NCBI GenBank assembly: GCA_037445635.1
Contig: JBBIKC010000007.1
Location: 1 to 64,000 of the forward strand
DNA from: JBFMCC01 sp037445635
GTDB lineage: Bacteria; Chloroflexota; Anaerolineae; Anaerolineales; Villigracilaceae
Reading direction: 5' to 3'
Length of the DNA stretch: 64,000 bases
Shown here piece after piece: positions 7,159 through 15,914 of the stretch (its first letter is position 1; each line of letters opens with the position of its first letter). Below the pieces are notes generated by a model. The model saw only the letters and a list, made by a program, of their open reading frames with translations, searched no databases and was not told the origin of the DNA. The position numbers were made by a program, and so were the translations under genes.

Positions 7159-8067
7159 GTGAACACAGGCTCCTTCCCTCCTGCCAAGCGGCAAGGCATG
7201 ATCGTACATGTTCTCATCACGGCTGTGCTGGCCGGGTTGAGCGCGTGGGCATTCATCAGCCTGTCGCGGGCGCAGGTCGGGCCGCCGATCATCGTTTATT
7301 TGCTGGTCATTTTGCTGACCCTGCCGCCCCTGCCCTTCTTCGCCTACCGCGCCTACGCGCTCCAGCGCGCGGACTATATCCTCGACCGCGACAGCCTCGC
7401 CATTCACTGGGGCCTGCGCGTGGAGGACATCCCGTTGGCAGACATCGAATGGATTCGCCCGGTCACCGACCTGACGACTCCGCTCCGCCTGCCGGTCTTT
7501 CGCCTGCCCGGCGCGGTCCTCGGCCTGCGCCGCCATCCGGACCTGGGCGTGGTGGAGTTCCTCGCCTCCGAAAGCGGGAACCTGCTCCTGGTCGCCACCG
7601 CGAAGCGGGTATTCGCCATCTCGCCCACGAACGCGGCGGAGTTTGCCTCCACCTTCCGTCGTTCGATCGAACTCGGCTCGCTGAGTCCCGCGCCGTATAA
7701 ATCAGTCTATCCCTCGTTCATTTTCAACCGCGCCTGGGAGAGTCCGCTGGCGCGCTTCCTGTGGCTGAGCGGACTGCTGCTCAACCTGGGACTGGCCGCC
7801 TGGGTTAGTTTCCTGATTCCGTCCATCGAACGCGTGGCGCTCGGCTTCGACCCGCTGGGCGCGCCGCTGGAGGCGGTCCCTTCTGTGCGGCTCATCATCG
7901 TCCCGCTGGTCAGCGGACTATTGTTTATCACGGGCTGGCTGGCGGGATTATTCTTCTTCCGCTTCGAGAAACAGCGTCCGCTGGCGTTTATCGTGTGGCT
8001 CTCCAGCGCGTTGTGCGGACTACTGTTCCTGCTGGCAATGCTGTTCATCGTTACGACGCCTGTTTAA
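7159..8067 (+). CDS. membrane protein with a PH-like domain, unknown function
   Basis: A 302-residue protein with two N-terminal helices (about 15-37 and 43-64), a soluble segment (about 70-180) that looks like the bacterial PH/DUF-type beta domain seen in membrane-anchored proteins (DYILDRDSLAIHWGL, then the RLPGAVLGLRR region), and three C-terminal helices. The start is GTG at 7159; no better start with a ribosome site is visible. It may share a transcript with the gene before it. Function is not known. Confidence 0.7.
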   Translation: MNTGSFPPAKRQGMIVHVLITAVLAGLSAWAFISLSRAQVGPPIIVYLLVILLTLPPLPFFAYRAYALQRADYILDRDSLAIHWGLRVEDIPLADIEWIRPVTDLTTPLRLPVFRLPGAVLGLRRHPDLGVVEFLASESGNLLLVATAKRVFAISPTNAAEFASTFRRSIELGSLSPAPYKSVYPSFIFNRAWESPLARFLWLSGLLLNLGLAAWVSFLIPSIERVALGFDPLGAPLEAVPSVRLIIVPLVSGLLFITGWLAGLFFFRFEKQRPLAFIVWLSSALCGLLFLLAMLFIVTTPV

Positions 8068-8121
8068 CCACAAAGGGCACGAAGGAACACCAAGTATTTT
8101 CCTTGCGCCCCTCGCGATACA

Positions 8122-8919
8122 ATGCAACTCTTTCTTGGTTTTCTCCTTGCTATCCTGATTGCTTTTCTCGCTCATCGCGCGCATAGCCTGAATCGCAGCG
8201 GCGCGCTCGCGGCGGGATTCGTCGGGACGGTCATCTTCGGGGTCGGTGGCTGGCAGTGGGCGATTCTTCTGCTGACCTTCTTCATCACTTCGTCCGCGCT
8301 CAGCCGCGCATTCAAGAAACGCAAGCAGGGATTGAACGAGAAGTATTCCAAAGGCCACGAACGCGATGCGGGACAGGTCTTCGGCAACGGCGGAGTGGCG
8401 ACTCTCTTCGCCGCCCTGCATGGACTCTTCCCCGATGCGCTCTGGCCCTGGCTGGGATTCGCCGCCGCGCTGGCCGCGGTCAACGCCGATACGTGGGCCA
8501 CGGAACTGGGCGTGCTCAATCCGCATCCGCCGCGGCTGATCACAAACGGGAAACCTGTCGAAAAAGGGACCTCGGGCGCGGTCTCGCTGGCCGGCACGCT
8601 GGCCGCACTGACTGGCTCCGCACTCATCGGACTCCTCGCCGCTCTGTTCGCGCCTCTTTCTTCTTCCTTCTTTCTTACCTTGAGCGTTGTCACCCTTGCT
8701 GGCTTACTTGGCTCGCTGTTCGACTCCCTGCTGGGCGCGACGGTGCAGGCCATTTATTACTGTCCCGCCTGCCAGAAAGAGACCGAGCGTTATCCCCTGC
8801 ACACCTGCGGCGCTGCGACCGTCCAAATCCGCGGCTGGAAGTGGCTGGACAACGACTGGGTCAATTTTGCGTGCGGAGTTGCGGGAGCGGTGGTAGGAGT
8901 GTTGACAGGCTTACTATAA
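8122..8919 (+). CDS. DUF92 / TMEM19 family membrane protein
   Basis: A 265-residue protein with about seven membrane segments and DUF92 signatures: LNRSGALAAGFVGT near the start, GHERDAGQVFGNGG, AAVNADTWATELG, EKGTSGAVSLAGT, and the SLFDSLLGATVQA segment followed by a CPAC/TCG cysteine pair. Characterised relatives in phototrophs (VTE6) phosphorylate phytyl phosphate, so an isoprenyl-phosphate kinase-like role is possible. A remnant of a dispersed repeat lies directly upstream. It converges with the PlsC-like gene. Confidence 0.85.
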   Translation: MQLFLGFLLAILIAFLAHRAHSLNRSGALAAGFVGTVIFGVGGWQWAILLLTFFITSSALSRAFKKRKQGLNEKYSKGHERDAGQVFGNGGVATLFAALHGLFPDALWPWLGFAAALAAVNADTWATELGVLNPHPPRLITNGKPVEKGTSGAVSLAGTLAALTGSALIGLLAALFAPLSSSFFLTLSVVTLAGLLGSLFDSLLGATVQAIYYCPACQKETERYPLHTCGAATVQIRGWKWLDNDWVNFACGVAGAVVGVLTGLL

Positions 8920-8995
8920 ATCAGGGGGGCGCGCTGACGCGGGGAAGTCATTGTCAACGATGCCTGCGCCCCGCTGGGTTTGATGAGTTCAAAAC

Positions 8996-9715
8996 CTAGC
9001 TGGTCAACGGGAGTTTCAATGCGCCGCCGAACTCGGCCTCCAGCATCATATTGCTGATGGATTTCTCCAGCACGCGCTTGATCCGGACGCGTTCGCCGAC
9101 AGGATTGGTGTACGGATTGAATTGGACCGGCTGCCCCACGCGGACGGTCCGCGAGCGCGCGTGGACGGCGAGCGGGTAGAAACTCAGGACGCGGCGCGTC
9201 CGTTCGAAATACAACTCGCCAAGACGGGCAAAGCCCTTCTTGAACGGGGTCATTTTGGTCAGCGGATCGGGCGGCTGGGCGGGATCTTCCGGGAAGATTA
9301 TTACGAAATTGCCCGCCTCCAGCACGTCAATTGTCATGCGGTAGGTTTCGAGCAGGCCTTCCGTGGTGTGATAGACAGGAATACCGCCGATGGAGCGCAG
9401 TAATGGAACGGATAGTTTCGTAATCGCCTTTGCAAGAGGACGGCTGAACGGCGGCGGGATATGCAGTTGCGGCTCGACGAAATCCTTGTTGAGATAATCG
9501 GGGGCAAGCGTTTCGTCGAGCATATCCGCGATCACCCACGAGTAGAGGTAGAAGGGGATTGACGCGCCAACTGCAATCGGCCCCAGCGCGCCGAGGTGGT
9601 TGGAGACAAAGACAGCCGGTCCGTTATCGGGCAGGAATTCTGCCCCCGTCAGTTCGCCGCCCCATACCATCACATCCAGTCCGCGGGCGACAAAGCGGTA
9701 CAGACGTTTGTTCAT
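8996..9715 (-). CDS. PlsC-like 1-acyl-glycerol-phosphate acyltransferase with a degenerate active site
   Basis: A 239-residue acyltransferase-fold protein. It keeps the family blocks SNHLGALG (motif I), GGIPVYHTTEG (motif II) and FPED (motif III, Glu143). However, the acid of the catalytic NHx4D motif is replaced: His40 is followed at +5 by Gly45 instead of Asp. The usual FPEGTR is FPEDPA. It may therefore be inactive, use another acid, or act as a regulator. No membrane helix is clear. Its promoter faces the decayed region to the right. Confidence 0.7.
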   Translation of the reverse strand: MNKRLYRFVARGLDVMVWGGELTGAEFLPDNGPAVFVSNHLGALGPIAVGASIPFYLYSWVIADMLDETLAPDYLNKDFVEPQLHIPPPFSRPLAKAITKLSVPLLRSIGGIPVYHTTEGLLETYRMTIDVLEAGNFVIIFPEDPAQPPDPLTKMTPFKKGFARLGELYFERTRRVLSFYPLAVHARSRTVRVGQPVQFNPYTNPVGERVRIKRVLEKSISNMMLEAEFGGALKLPLTS

Positions 9716-9924
9716 AGATACCTCGAATGAAAACGAAACGACTCTCTATAAAGTATATACGAGATTCGCGCCGGAAATCTTCGGGCGCCAGCCTCTTGAG
9801 ACCGTCAACCAATCAACGGAAAACAAGAACCCCTCCCAAATATCCACTTTCCGCGGCCCAATCCGACCAATCCCCCTCGAGCGGGTAAATCGGCTTCCTG
9901 TGCGCGATATTGCGCCTGCGAAAT

Positions 9925-10118
9925 GACCATCAACGGCAAATGCTGGCGTCGTCCCTCACGGGCTGGAGGACAGCCTCGAAAACAAAGCCATCATTCGGGA
10001 TGCGCTCCTTCAGCATTTCCCAAAAGACCGCTTCATCCTTTTCCGCTACCCCAACGAAAACACCTGGGACGTCGAACACGGCTGGAGCCTGCTGGGCAGC
10101 CTCGTCATTGGCGAATAA
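9925..10118 (+). pseudogene. decayed gene fragment, unknown family
   Basis: An open frame of about 64 codons with protein-like content (HGLEDSLENKAIIRDALLQ, then DRFILFRYPNENTWD and GWSLLGSLVIGE before a TAA) begins after a stop at 9922 and has no start codon. It looks like the last part of a longer protein whose 5' end is gone. The family is not recognised. Confidence 0.35.
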
Positions 10119-10233
10119 ATTTCGGACGATGTTTCAGACCATGCGCAAGTCTTTGCCTTCATCCTTCCTTTTAGCCTGCTGTTGTTGAGCGCCTGCTTGC
10201 CCCAGACGCGGGTGATACCTGGAAAAAATATTG

Positions 10234-10500
10234 GACGACGATTACCTGCGGGATGCCGCCGTTTCGTCAGAGAATCCAAATATCATCATCGCCACAACCT
10301 CCAGCGCGTTCATGGCTGGGGGCTACATACCCGATTCTCACGGCGTTTTACTCTCCAACGGTGGCCGAGCCACCCGAAGCGCGGTTAATGAGAGCATGTC
10401 CTGACCCTTTGCCAACCCCGTCGTTTTCGACCCCGCCAACCCAAACGCGGTGTTCGTCGGCTTAGCGGGCATCGGCTTTCTAGCGCGCGTTTCCATGATA
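10234..10500 (+). pseudogene. fragment of a BNR/sialidase-like repeat protein with an in-frame stop
   Basis: One reading frame, broken by a TGA near 10401, contains ENPNIIIATTSSAF, GGYIPDSHGVLLSNGG and, after the stop, FANPVVFDPANPN followed by AVFVGLAGIG. The FDP-NPN-VFVG and LSNGG blocks are typical of BNR/VPS10-like beta-propeller repeats in secreted proteins. The in-frame stop and the lack of both ends mark it as a pseudogene. Confidence 0.45.
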
Positions 10501-10554
10501 CGATACAACATCCCGCAAGATTCATCTTGCGAATGAACAACGGGAGATTCGACC

Positions 10555-12222
10555 ATGACCTTCCGCCGCACCTTCATCTTCTTCCTCACCCTGATTCTTG
10601 CCGCCTGCGGAATCTCTACCCCGCATCCCTCCTCGCCTGAGCCTGCCACCGTTCCCTCCGCCTCTCCCACCCCGACAGATATCCCCTCCTCTCCCAATGG
10701 GAGAGGAGGTGGGGGTGAGGGCTTCCTCCACGTGCAGGGACGCGATATTCTCGACGGCAATAATCAGCCCATCCTGCTGCGCGGCGTCAACATGCACACC
10801 TATTATTACAGTTATCTCTGGGACCCAAACGCCCCCTGGACATACGCCACACAGGAAGACATCCAATTTCTGGACAGCCTGGGCGTCACCGCGATCCGTC
10901 TTGGCTTCCACTGGCGTTACTTCGATACCGACATGGGTTACAACTTGATAGACGAATACCTCGATTGGTGCGAGCAGGCAGGCATCTACGTCATCCTCGA
11001 CATGCACGTCGTCCCGCCTGAAGATGATATTTTGGAAGGCAAGATGTGGGACGACCCCGCCGCCCAGCAACGATTCCTCGACCTGTGGACAGCCATCGCA
11101 TCTCGTTACAAAGGCCGCGCGATTATCGCTGGCTACGACCTCTACAACGAGCCTGCCCCGCCCGAGGCCGCCCAATGGTGGGATTTAGCGAGACGAGCCG
11201 TCATCGCCATTCGCGCAGTGGATGCCAACCACATCCTATTCGTGGAAAATCCGTTGAACGAAGACGGCTCCTTTCAACTGCTCGCCGACCCCAATATCGT
11301 CTATTCCTTCCACCTTTACCAACCCTTCATTGTCAGCCATGCCGGGGCAAACTGGGTGAGCGACTCACCCATGCCGACCGATTACGCCTACCCCGGTCTC
11401 ATCCTGGCGAACCTGGAATGGGCGAATTGGGCGAAGGATGCCGCCGTCTTCTACGGACAAACGCAGGAATGGATTTATTGGGACAGCGGCATGATGACCG
11501 CCCCGGCAGACGTGGAATTTGCTACCCTCAAACTCGATGCCGAAGGCAATGTTGGGCAGGTCTGGTTCGACGATCTGGAACTGCTCCACAATGGAGTTCC
11601 CCAGACGCTTTTCAACCCCGGCATGGAAGATGCCTCTGTTGATGACAACCGCTTGCCCGCCAACTGGTATTTTTGGAGCGACACGGGCTTCAGCGGCGAG
11701 TGGAGCAGTGAGAACGCCCACAGCGGCAGTCATAGTTTAAAAATCAGCGGGAATACTTCGTCCACACCCAGTGCGGGAGGTTACGGCGTGTGGACACAAA
11801 GCAACTGGATTTTCACCGCTCCCCTCTTTCGCGTTCAGGCGGGCGATACCTTCCAGGCGCGCGGCTGGGTTTACGCGCCGCAAAACAACGGCGGCGGAAT
11901 CAGCCTGAGCGTGGATTACCTGAACGGCGTCTATGAAGAGTACGATCGCGCCCGTCTGTTTGCCGACACGCAGCCGTATATAGACTGGGGCGTCACCAAC
12001 AACGTCCCGATCTTCCTGGGCGAATTCGGCGCCATGTCCAGCGCGCCCGGCGAATCACGCTACAACCTGATTGCCGACCACATCAACATCATGAACAAAG
12101 CCAACTTGCACTGGACATTATGGGCATATCGTGACGGCGAGCCGCCCACGTTCGGCCTCTATCTCGGCGACGACCTGGACGAACGCCTTGCCGAAATCCT
12201 GCGCCAGGGCCTGGGAAACTAA
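10555..12222 (+). CDS. secreted GH5-family glycoside hydrolase lipoprotein with an inserted carbohydrate-binding-like module
   Basis: A 555-residue exported protein with a lipobox (LAAC, Cys18) and a Ser/Pro/Thr linker to about residue 60. The TIM barrel starts near LLRGVNMH. The GH5 acid/base is Glu199 (YNEP) and the nucleophile Glu490 (LGEFG). Between them, about residues 310-465, lies a beta-sandwich-like insert (VWFDDLELL, FNPGMED, HSGSHSLKISG, FQARGWVYA) resembling CBM4/9-type modules. The enzyme should cut beta-glucan or mannan outside the cell. A palindromic repeat is embedded in the linker coding region. A GGGAG ribosome site precedes the start. It stands alone between decayed sequence and a MITE. 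Confidence 0.85.
   Translation: MTFRRTFIFFLTLILAACGISTPHPSSPEPATVPSASPTPTDIPSSPNGRGGGGEGFLHVQGRDILDGNNQPILLRGVNMHTYYYSYLWDPNAPWTYATQEDIQFLDSLGVTAIRLGFHWRYFDTDMGYNLIDEYLDWCEQAGIYVILDMHVVPPEDDILEGKMWDDPAAQQRFLDLWTAIASRYKGRAIIAGYDLYNEPAPPEAAQWWDLARRAVIAIRAVDANHILFVENPLNEDGSFQLLADPNIVYSFHLYQPFIVSHAGANWVSDSPMPTDYAYPGLILANLEWANWAKDAAVFYGQTQEWIYWDSGMMTAPADVEFATLKLDAEGNVGQVWFDDLELLHNGVPQTLFNPGMEDASVDDNRLPANWYFWSDTGFSGEWSSENAHSGSHSLKISGNTSSTPSAGGYGVWTQSNWIFTAPLFRVQAGDTFQARGWVYAPQNNGGGISLSVDYLNGVYEEYDRARLFADTQPYIDWGVTNNVPIFLGEFGAMSSAPGESRYNLIADHINIMNKANLHWTLWAYRDGEPPTFGLYLGDDLDERLAEILRQGLGN
10685..10709 (+). repeat. palindromic repeat inside the GH5 linker coding region
   Basis: A perfect 11-bp stem (CCTCCTCTCCC with GGGAGAGGAGG, 3-nt loop) is followed by GTGGGGGTGAGGG. 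This is the same family as the three in-frame repeats in the megasynthase gene. Here it encodes SSPNGRGGGGEG in the flexible linker. Confidence 0.7.
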
Positions 12223-12254
12223 CCCCCGCGTCCACGTTGTTTTCATCGAATAGG

Positions 12255-12388
12255 AATGCTCTGTTGCAATCATCCATTTATGCCGCCAGCGAGGTGCCGA
12301 AGGCATCGAAGCAATCTCCTCGCAGGCAGGGAGGCTACCTCGCTCCGCTCGCTGTGACGGACTCTGAAGGTGTTTGCAACAGAGCATT
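12255..12388. repeat. MITE-like element with 15-bp perfect inverted ends
   Basis: AATGCTCTGTTGCAA at 12255-12269 is repeated exactly inverted at 12374-12388. The 134-bp unit holds no gene. Its inner part contains GAAGCAATCTCCT and CTCGCTCCGCTCGC stretches like those inside the 19558-19736 element. It sits between the GH5 gene and the 3' end of the amidohydrolase operon. A clear target duplication was not found. Confidence 0.6.
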
Positions 12389-12434
12389 TGTGCATCATAA
12401 TTTTGAGACAGCCGGGGAACGTCAGGTCAGCCTA

Positions 12435-14171
12435 TTATGCCGAACGCTCGTAGACCGTCTTCCCGCCCACCAGGGTCAGGTCAACGGTGCTGCTAAACAA
12501 GTCTTCGGGCGAGAGAAGGGAGGGATCGCTGGTCCACACAGCCATATCCGCCAACTTGCCCGCTTCCAGCGTCCCTTTGACGTTTTCCTGATGTCCGGAG
12601 TATGCGCCTTCGTAGGTGTGCGCACGCAGGGCTTCGTCAAAGGTGAATATCTGGTCGGCACCGATTGTGTTTTGTTTGAAGGTATAACGGGTCATGGCGC
12701 CGGCCAGCGTGGCCTGCGGCTGATAAAACGGCGTGGACGGCGCGTCCGAACCGATGGCCACGTGGACGCCGGATTGCATCCATTCTTTCGTTACCATGAT
12801 GCGCTCCATTCGCTCGGCGCCAAAGAGATAGTTCCAGGCCTCGCCGAACAAGTAGATGAAAGCGGGCTGTGTGCTGACGACAACGCCCAGGTCTTTCATC
12901 TTCTGAGTGGCCTTCGCGGTGGTGAGAATGGCATGTTCGAGGCGGTGACGCGGATCCGCGCGCGGGTTGGCGTTCATCGCGGCTTCATACGCATCCAGCA
13001 CCAGATCGGCGGCGGCATCGCCGATGCAATGGACGCAGATTTGCAAGCCCGTGTTATGCAGGTCGCGGATGGTATCTTTGAACATCTTGGGGTCCCAGGT
13101 GGTCAAGCGCCATTCGACGCCGTTGTGCGGCTTGTAGCAATGGGCGGTCGGTCCCTGCCCATCAATCAGGAATTTGAAGCCTCGGAAGCGCGTCACGCCA
13201 TCGTCAATCTGCTCCACCTGGTCAACCTTTTCGAGGTCAGAGGGCCATTCCAGGGTGAGGTACAGATCGTTGCGCAGGAAGAGTTTCCCTTCCTGTGAAA
13301 GTTGCTGATAGGCGCGCAGGTCGTCCAAATCGCGGATGTTGTTGTCGTGAAACGTGGTCACGCCGACGGAAGCCATGAGAGTCTGGGTATCCAGGATGGA
13401 TTGTTTGATCATGTCGGCTGTGATCGGCGGGGCAAAGCGGCGCAAGACATCCATGGCGCGGTGATTGTAAAAGACCCCGGTCGGCTCGCCGTTCTTTTTC
13501 TCGATAATGCCTCCCTGCGGGCTGGGCGTGCTGGCCGTCACATCGGCGATTTGCAGCGCGACGCTGTTGGCCGTGCCCCAGTGACCGCCGATGTGCATGA
13601 TGAAGACCGGGTTTTCGGGCGAGACCGGATCCAGGTCTTCCTTCGTGGGAACGGACTTGTCGGTCAAAATCATGTAGTACCCCATGACCCATTCGCCAGG
13701 TTGTTTTCCTTTGATGACATCGGCCAGGACACGTTGAAGGGAAGCAACATCCTTCACGTCGGGAAGGATGAAGGGGACATAGTACGTGTTGTTCAACCCC
13801 ACCGCGCGGAAGTGCAGATGCGGGTCAATCAGGCCGGGCGTCACGGTGCGCCCCTGCAAGTCTATCTCTTGCGCGCCCGGCGCCGCCAGTGCGCGGACGG
13901 CCTCGTCCGTGCCGGTCGCCAGAATCTTATCCCCGGCGATGGCGACGGCTTGGGCTACCGTATTGGCGGAATCTACGGTCATGACCTTGCCGTTGGTGAG
14001 GATGAGGTTGGCCATTGTCCCGGCGGGGAACGTGGGAGCAATGGGGACGGTTGGAGCCGGCACGGCGGTCAGCTCGACGCCGCGTCCGCAAGCCAGCGCC
14101 GCGCCTCCCAGGGCAGCGCCGGCCATCTTGAGGAAATCGCGGCGGGACAGAGGGGAATGGTTGTGAGACAT
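12435..14171 (-). CDS. exported amidohydrolase (YtcJ-like, Amidohydro_3), Tat lipoprotein
   Basis: A 578-residue metal-dependent hydrolase. The N-terminus has a twin-arginine signal (SRRDFLKMAG) followed by a lipobox-like LACG, so it is probably exported folded and lipid-anchored. The enzyme part opens with the TNGKVMTVD strand block. It has the HLHF metal site (about 115-118), the later VHCIGDAA and RHRLEHA blocks, and a terminal GSDAP segment, as in YtcJ-type amidohydrolases that cleave N-acyl or aryl amides. The substrate is unknown. The ATG at 14171 has AAGGAA upstream; the longer frame overlaps the esterase and was rejected. Last gene of a three-gene operon. Confidence 0.85.
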   Translation of the reverse strand: MSHNHSPLSRRDFLKMAGAALGGAALACGRGVELTAVPAPTVPIAPTFPAGTMANLILTNGKVMTVDSANTVAQAVAIAGDKILATGTDEAVRALAAPGAQEIDLQGRTVTPGLIDPHLHFRAVGLNNTYYVPFILPDVKDVASLQRVLADVIKGKQPGEWVMGYYMILTDKSVPTKEDLDPVSPENPVFIMHIGGHWGTANSVALQIADVTASTPSPQGGIIEKKNGEPTGVFYNHRAMDVLRRFAPPITADMIKQSILDTQTLMASVGVTTFHDNNIRDLDDLRAYQQLSQEGKLFLRNDLYLTLEWPSDLEKVDQVEQIDDGVTRFRGFKFLIDGQGPTAHCYKPHNGVEWRLTTWDPKMFKDTIRDLHNTGLQICVHCIGDAAADLVLDAYEAAMNANPRADPRHRLEHAILTTAKATQKMKDLGVVVSTQPAFIYLFGEAWNYLFGAERMERIMVTKEWMQSGVHVAIGSDAPSTPFYQPQATLAGAMTRYTFKQNTIGADQIFTFDEALRAHTYEGAYSGHQENVKGTLEAGKLADMAVWTSDPSLLSPEDLFSSTVDLTLVGGKTVYERSA

Positions 14172-14214
14172 TTTCGGTTCCTTTCTTTGCAAAACAGAAA
14201 CACCAGGCAACGGC

Positions 14215-15165
14215 TCAAGGCAGAGGATGAGCCAGGAAGAATTCCCAGATGAGGGCCGTCGCGGAGATTTCCATATTCGGCTCGCCCATGCGCTGATTGA
14301 CGGCTTCGCCGCCCGGCCAGGCATGTTCCCCGCCCGTGATGGTGTATAACTCGACCGACGTCCCTGCCTGGCAGGGCGCGTACACGTCATGGAGGATACT
14401 GCCTGATTGCTCCCGCTGCGCTTCGGCCGGGCAACCGTCGAAGTCCACCCAGAAGCGGATGGCGTCGGCTACGGAGATGAACTGCACCCCGCCGGGCGTC
14501 ACGCCGCCGTCATACGGATTCGGCTCGTCAGCCGTACCGTGAAAGTGGATGACCGGTAACGGGCGCGACGGCCGACAGGCTTGCTTGTCCTCCAGCGCCT
14601 GCGTCGCGCTGACCGCGGCGATGGCGGCAATCTGATCGGCCATCTCGCAGCCCAGGCGGTAGGTCAGGATGGCGCCGTTCGAGAAGCCAGTGGCATAGAT
14701 GCGCCTGGGATCAATGGCGAGCGAAGCCGAAATTTCTTCGATGACGGCGCGCACGAAACCGAGGTCGTCCACGTTTTCGCGCGCCGCTTCCCCGCAGCAA
14801 TGACCGCCGTTCCATGATCTTTGCTCGCCAGCAGCATTCGGGTAGGCGACGATGAAGCCGGCGGCGTCGGACTGGGCGTTGAATCCGCTGATGCGCATCA
14901 TTTCATAGGCGTCCAGGGTGATGCCGTGGAAGGCCAGCACCAATGCGGCAGGTTGGGATGGATCGTAAGTCGAGGGGATGTGCAGGACGTAGGAACGTTC
15001 CTCGCCTGCGTAGGTCAGCCGGTACTCCAAGCCGCCGGGTTGGGGTGTCCCGCTCTCGTTGGCGGGAACGTCGGTAGCGACGATCTCTGTCCCTCTGCAA
15101 GCCAGGATGAGACCGATGAGAGCGCAGAAGACGATGAAGAAAGACGCGGTGGGGCATTTTCCCAT
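14215..15165 (-). CDS. secreted esterase of the PHB-depolymerase/LpqC family (lipoprotein)
   Basis: A 316-residue alpha/beta hydrolase with a lipoprotein signal (LILAC). The nucleophile Ser is in GFSNGA, the acid in HGTADEPNPYDGG and the His in GGEHAWPGG. HGITLDAYEM and the GHCCGEAA segment are typical of the family, which includes feruloyl and acetyl-xylan esterases. It would cleave ester side groups from plant or microbial polymers outside the cell. Its ATG overlaps the stop of the upstream small gene (TGAATG), and the amidohydrolase follows after 43 nt, so the three are one operon. Confidence 0.85.
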   Translation of the reverse strand: MGKCPTASFFIVFCALIGLILACRGTEIVATDVPANESGTPQPGGLEYRLTYAGEERSYVLHIPSTYDPSQPAALVLAFHGITLDAYEMMRISGFNAQSDAAGFIVAYPNAAGEQRSWNGGHCCGEAARENVDDLGFVRAVIEEISASLAIDPRRIYATGFSNGAILTYRLGCEMADQIAAIAAVSATQALEDKQACRPSRPLPVIHFHGTADEPNPYDGGVTPGGVQFISVADAIRFWVDFDGCPAEAQREQSGSILHDVYAPCQAGTSVELYTITGGEHAWPGGEAVNQRMGEPNMEISATALIWEFFLAHPLP

Positions 15166-15567
15166 TCAGTCTCCGAAACCAGAGGTCATCGGGGCTTTCT
15201 CTGTTGAAGCATGATCCAGCCCGATAAACGGATCGGTCACGCACCGGCGCGACTCCACATCGAGCGGCGCCGGACCGAGCGACTGGAGTATGGCAGCCGA
15301 ACAGACCCGGCAGATCGCCGCGGTGCCGTACACGAGGATAAGACTGCCGTCTTTGGCGAAAGACCGGACGCGCAAGTATTCGCCCATCAGGCCGGCGGGA
15401 GACGCGTCCAGCGGTGCGGCGGTTTGCAGCCCCGAAAGCAGTGCGGGAAAAATTTTTATTTTGGCAGCGGATACACGTGGGAGAGGGCTAGAAAGGCGCT
15501 CCGGCTGAAATAAACCGCAGACCAGCGCGAACAAGACTGTTGCCGGCATCCCCCATCCTCTCCTCAT
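15166..15567 (-). CDS. small exported protein, unknown function
   Basis: A 133-residue protein with an N-terminal signal-like helix (MPATVLFALVCGLF) and a mature part containing GEYLRVRSFAKDG, a CRVC cysteine pair, and DVESRRCVTDP. No family was recognised. The start at 15567 was chosen for AAGGAGAAAG directly upstream. Its stop codon abuts the esterase ATG, giving translational coupling. First gene of the esterase-amidohydrolase operon. Confidence 0.6.
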   Translation of the reverse strand: MRRGWGMPATVLFALVCGLFQPERLSSPLPRVSAAKIKIFPALLSGLQTAAPLDASPAGLMGEYLRVRSFAKDGSLILVYGTAAICRVCSAAILQSLGPAPLDVESRRCVTDPFIGLDHASTEKAPMTSGFGD

Positions 15568-15705
15568 AGGCTTTCTCCTTGGGTAAGAAGACAAATCCTG
15601 TTTTCATTATATATAACTTTGCCTATGAAATACAATGGGAGGCAACAGGAATCTTCTATCCGTTGATGAACTTTCCCATGGGAGGGGTTCGAGGCGACGC
15701 ACCAG

Positions 15706-15825
15706 CCTCGGGCCCGCGTGATGCGGATTCGCGCCCATAACCCCGAACGCGTCTGCAAGGGCGTCGTCAAAATGACAGTGGATGGGAATCCCATCGAGGG
15801 GAATTTAATCCCGCCGAATCTCGAC
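15706..15825 (+). pseudogene. fragment resembling the C-terminus of GH94/cyclic glucan synthase-like proteins
   Basis: A + strand frame with IRAHNPERVCKGVVKMTVDG and then NPIEGNLIPP resembles the last domain of GH94 phosphorylases and cyclic-glucan synthases, where NP-GV-GV-VDG-P-GN-IP is common. Only about 35 codons remain, with no start and no neighbouring partner. The 346-bp gap between the small exported gene and feoC holds this remnant and the operon promoter. Confidence 0.35.
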
Positions 15826-15914
15826 AGCGGCGGACGTCGCGCTGCGGATACGATTTTTCCCCAGGTGATGGAACTGGCAAAACAGGCGTCGCCAAGCGAA
15901 CCGGGAGAATCGGC

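Larger units (their letters stand above)
9716..10554. other. 840-bp stretch without an intact gene
   Basis: Between the PlsC-like gene and the GH5 lipoprotein there is no complete gene. Two decayed + strand fragments are visible (9925-10118 and 10234-10500, listed separately). A small hairpin (GCAAGAT with ATCTTGC, 10514-10530) precedes the GH5 Shine-Dalgarno. The rest, about 9722-9920, shows nothing recognisable. Confidence 0.5.

Noticed and set aside
12237..14252. Long + strand open frames opposite the amidohydrolase and esterase
   Set aside because: They are shadows of GC-rich minus-strand genes with clear Tat/lipoprotein enzymes and have no domains of their own.
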